From: Euglena gracilis
Taxonomy: Eukaryota; Euglenida; Euglenophyceae; Euglenales
Reading direction: 5' to 3'
Length of the DNA: 64,000 nucleotides
NCBI GenBank assembly: GCA_039621445.1
Contig: CP154954.1
Location: 60,316,660 to 60,380,659 of the forward strand
Part shown: in pieces, positions 63,001-64,000 of the stretch
Position numbering within the stretch: the first letter of the stretch is position 1
Layout: the number at the start of each line of letters is the position of its first letter
Notes under the pieces: generated by a model
What the model was told of the DNA's origin: nothing
Database searches by the model: none
The model's input: only the letters and a program-made list of their open reading frames with translations
Translations under genes and position numbers: made by a program

Positions 63001-64000
63001 GAGGCCAGCCCTCTGCCGGCACCCGGAGGCCGCCGCTGCGGCGCTGATGCGCAACACACTCCTCGCGCTGCAGCACATGCACGAGCACCGCATCGCCCAC
63101 TGTGACATCAAGCCTGGCCGGGGGCCGGCCGTCTGCGGAAGTTGATGGGGATACCGCCCATACCATCGCTAAGAGGTGCCGAACCTCCGGGGGGGGGGGG
63201 GCACCCAAGGCTGCAGAGTTATTTATTTTTTTTGGCCAAATTACATTGATTTCAGGCCATTTTTGACCGAGTTGCCTGAATGACTCACCTGGGGGATGGG
63301 AAGTGACTGGCTGGCTTTTGAAGATAGAAAGTGACTCCCCAGGGATCGTTGATTGTGAAGCAATGGCATGGCACCACCTCCACAAACACGGACAAACAAA
63401 GGTCACACACACCTCAGCGCCACCCCAGAAAGGCGCCAGATAAACAGCGGCAGTGCACACAGGCCGGCAGTACACACATGCCACATGTGAGATCAAGGCC
63501 GGGCAGTGCTGGGAGAGATTCCGGCATTTGGCGATTCAGGGCAGCTACTTCCCCGGCGGCACAGCTGGCCCCTGTTCCCTGAAAACCTGCTGCTGGAGTT
63601 CGCTCTCCCGCACAGCAAGTCCGAGCTGCGCCGGCCACGGCCGCGCCTCAGAGCCCGTGTCTGCTCCCCGTCCAGTAGAGCAGCTGGTGCTCCAATGATG
63701 GGGGGCTGACCTTTGGGTTCATTCTGGACTTATGTATTTGTTGTGCTTTTGGATTTTCTCTGCGTTTGTCACTTGCCCATCACCATTGCTGGACAGTCAC
63801 CCACACCACCTGACTCCGAGTGTCGTGGCTGACCCTCAACACCCCCCCAAACGACCCCCAGAGGCCCCGCCTGCCCCCGGCAGCCCAAACTGCTTTCCGC
63901 GGTGAAGATCGCCGACTTTGGCTTCGCGCGCTTCGTGGGGGAAACGGACGACCTGACACGGTGCTGTGGCACGCCGTACTACCCCCCAGCTTCTGTTTGC
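60028..64000 (+). CDS. CAMK-group Ser/Thr protein kinase (PKD-like), 3' end outside window
   Basis: Exons: 60028-60204, 60728-60789, 61061-about 61155, about 62561-62636, 63021-63114, 63580-about 63640, 63879-beyond 63985. Seen in order: glycine loop VGTGCYAAVKRG; EFAVKCCAKAGM with the ATP-binding Lys; LLKGLQHEVAAMQALRHPHI, the C-helix with its Glu; LYIVMEYVRGGTVYDLI hinge; ALQHMHEHRIAHCDIKP joined to ENLLLEFALPH; VKIADFGFARFVGETDD; TRCCGTPYY of the activation segment. HCD in place of HRD makes it a non-RD kinase, and HCD..KPEN with DFGFAR recalls protein kinase D. An insert of about 15 residues separates ENLLLE from the DFG strand. The N-terminus before the kinase domain is short, about 45 residues, without a regulatory domain. 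Joins at 60789/61061, 62636/63021 and 63114/63580 follow the nonconventional rule exactly. The junctions 61155/62561 and 63640/63879 are approximate. Confidence 0.93.
60255..60500. repeat. Family A element in kinase intron 1
   Basis: C/G hairpin, CAACCAAAGTGACCCGGCG, the GGCGCCGAAGGCGCCGG core, GGTCAAATTTCCTTTGGATT, then GTGACTGACTGGTTTC and GAAGAGTGGAGTGACC. It is closely parallel to 26195-26458 and 14270-14550. Confidence 0.8.
60790..61060 (+). other. Nonconventional kinase intron with tandem repeat
   Basis: GCCCAGGGC start, GCCCTGGTGGC end; CAGGGC/GCCCTG pair with exact spacing and phase 2 on both sides, giving GMKESLLKGLQHE. Confidence 0.9.
60862..60968. repeat. 22-23 bp tandem repeat, five copies
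   Basis: Unit AACTGTCAGCCAACCTTCATC repeated with one or two changes, followed by a family P element (60967-61024) that begins with the same CTGTCAG. Confidence 0.93.
62637..63020 (+). other. Nonconventional kinase intron
   Basis: GAACAGGGGGC start, GCCCTCTGCCGGC end; eight paired bases including one G-U, exact spacing. T+AC gives Tyr in PFQYPEAAAAALM. Confidence 0.88.
63115..63579 (+). other. Nonconventional kinase intron splitting KP|EN
   Basis: TGGCCGGGGGCC start, GGCCCCTGTTCCC end; CCTG at both borders. CCG replaces CAG at +4. The join restores the invariant DIKPEN. A family A fragment lies at 63175-63360. Confidence 0.85.
63175..63360. repeat. Family A element fragment
   Basis: CTCCGGGGGG/CACC hairpin, GGCCAAATTACATTGATTTC, GTGACTGGCTGGC and GATAGAAAGTGACTCCCC in family order, diverged. 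Confidence 0.6.

Overview
This is nuclear DNA of a photosynthetic eukaryote, most likely a euglenid. Two independent things point there. First, the genes are plant-like: a green-lineage chlorophyll synthase and a reversibly glycosylated polypeptide (RGP, UDP-arabinopyranose mutase family). Second, most introns lack GT-AG ends. Instead their two ends are complementary, usually with CAG three bases inside the 5' end and CTG followed by about five bases at the 3' end, which is the pattern described for euglenid nonconventional introns. With this rule, scattered coding islands join into frame-correct proteins that align with their families, often without a gap. A few introns in the same genes are ordinary GT-AG. 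Species is not determined.

Layout. 1-16970 (+): the 3' eight exons of chlorophyll synthase (chlG), spread over 14.7 kb; its 7.2-kb intron holds a 4.9-kb satellite. 16971-21768: no gene seen; microsatellites, tandem repeats and a perfect hairpin. 21769-34348 (+): the RGP gene, ten core exons plus a probable membrane-anchored N-terminal extension. 36.2-49.8 kb (+): coding islands of an unidentified protein, one intron of which is 2.4 kb of CA-type repeat and another of which carries two long fold-back palindromes. 49.8-55.0 kb: repeats only. 55068-56941 (+): acylphosphatase in four exons. 57149-57006 (-): last exon of an unidentified convergent gene. 60028-64000 (+): a CAMK/PKD-like Ser/Thr protein kinase running off the window end.

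The space between exons is packed with short transposable elements: a TA-flanked MITE family (three good copies and one decayed), a 1.7-kb inverted-repeat element with one MITE nested in it, and several families of G/C-tract elements that recur inside introns. At least two introns look like insertions themselves: an 8-bp target duplication, terminal complementary arms, and splice points falling within the duplication. The genes do not form an operon or pathway; chlG is plastid chlorophyll synthesis, RGP is nucleotide-sugar metabolism, and acylphosphatase and the kinase are housekeeping or signalling.
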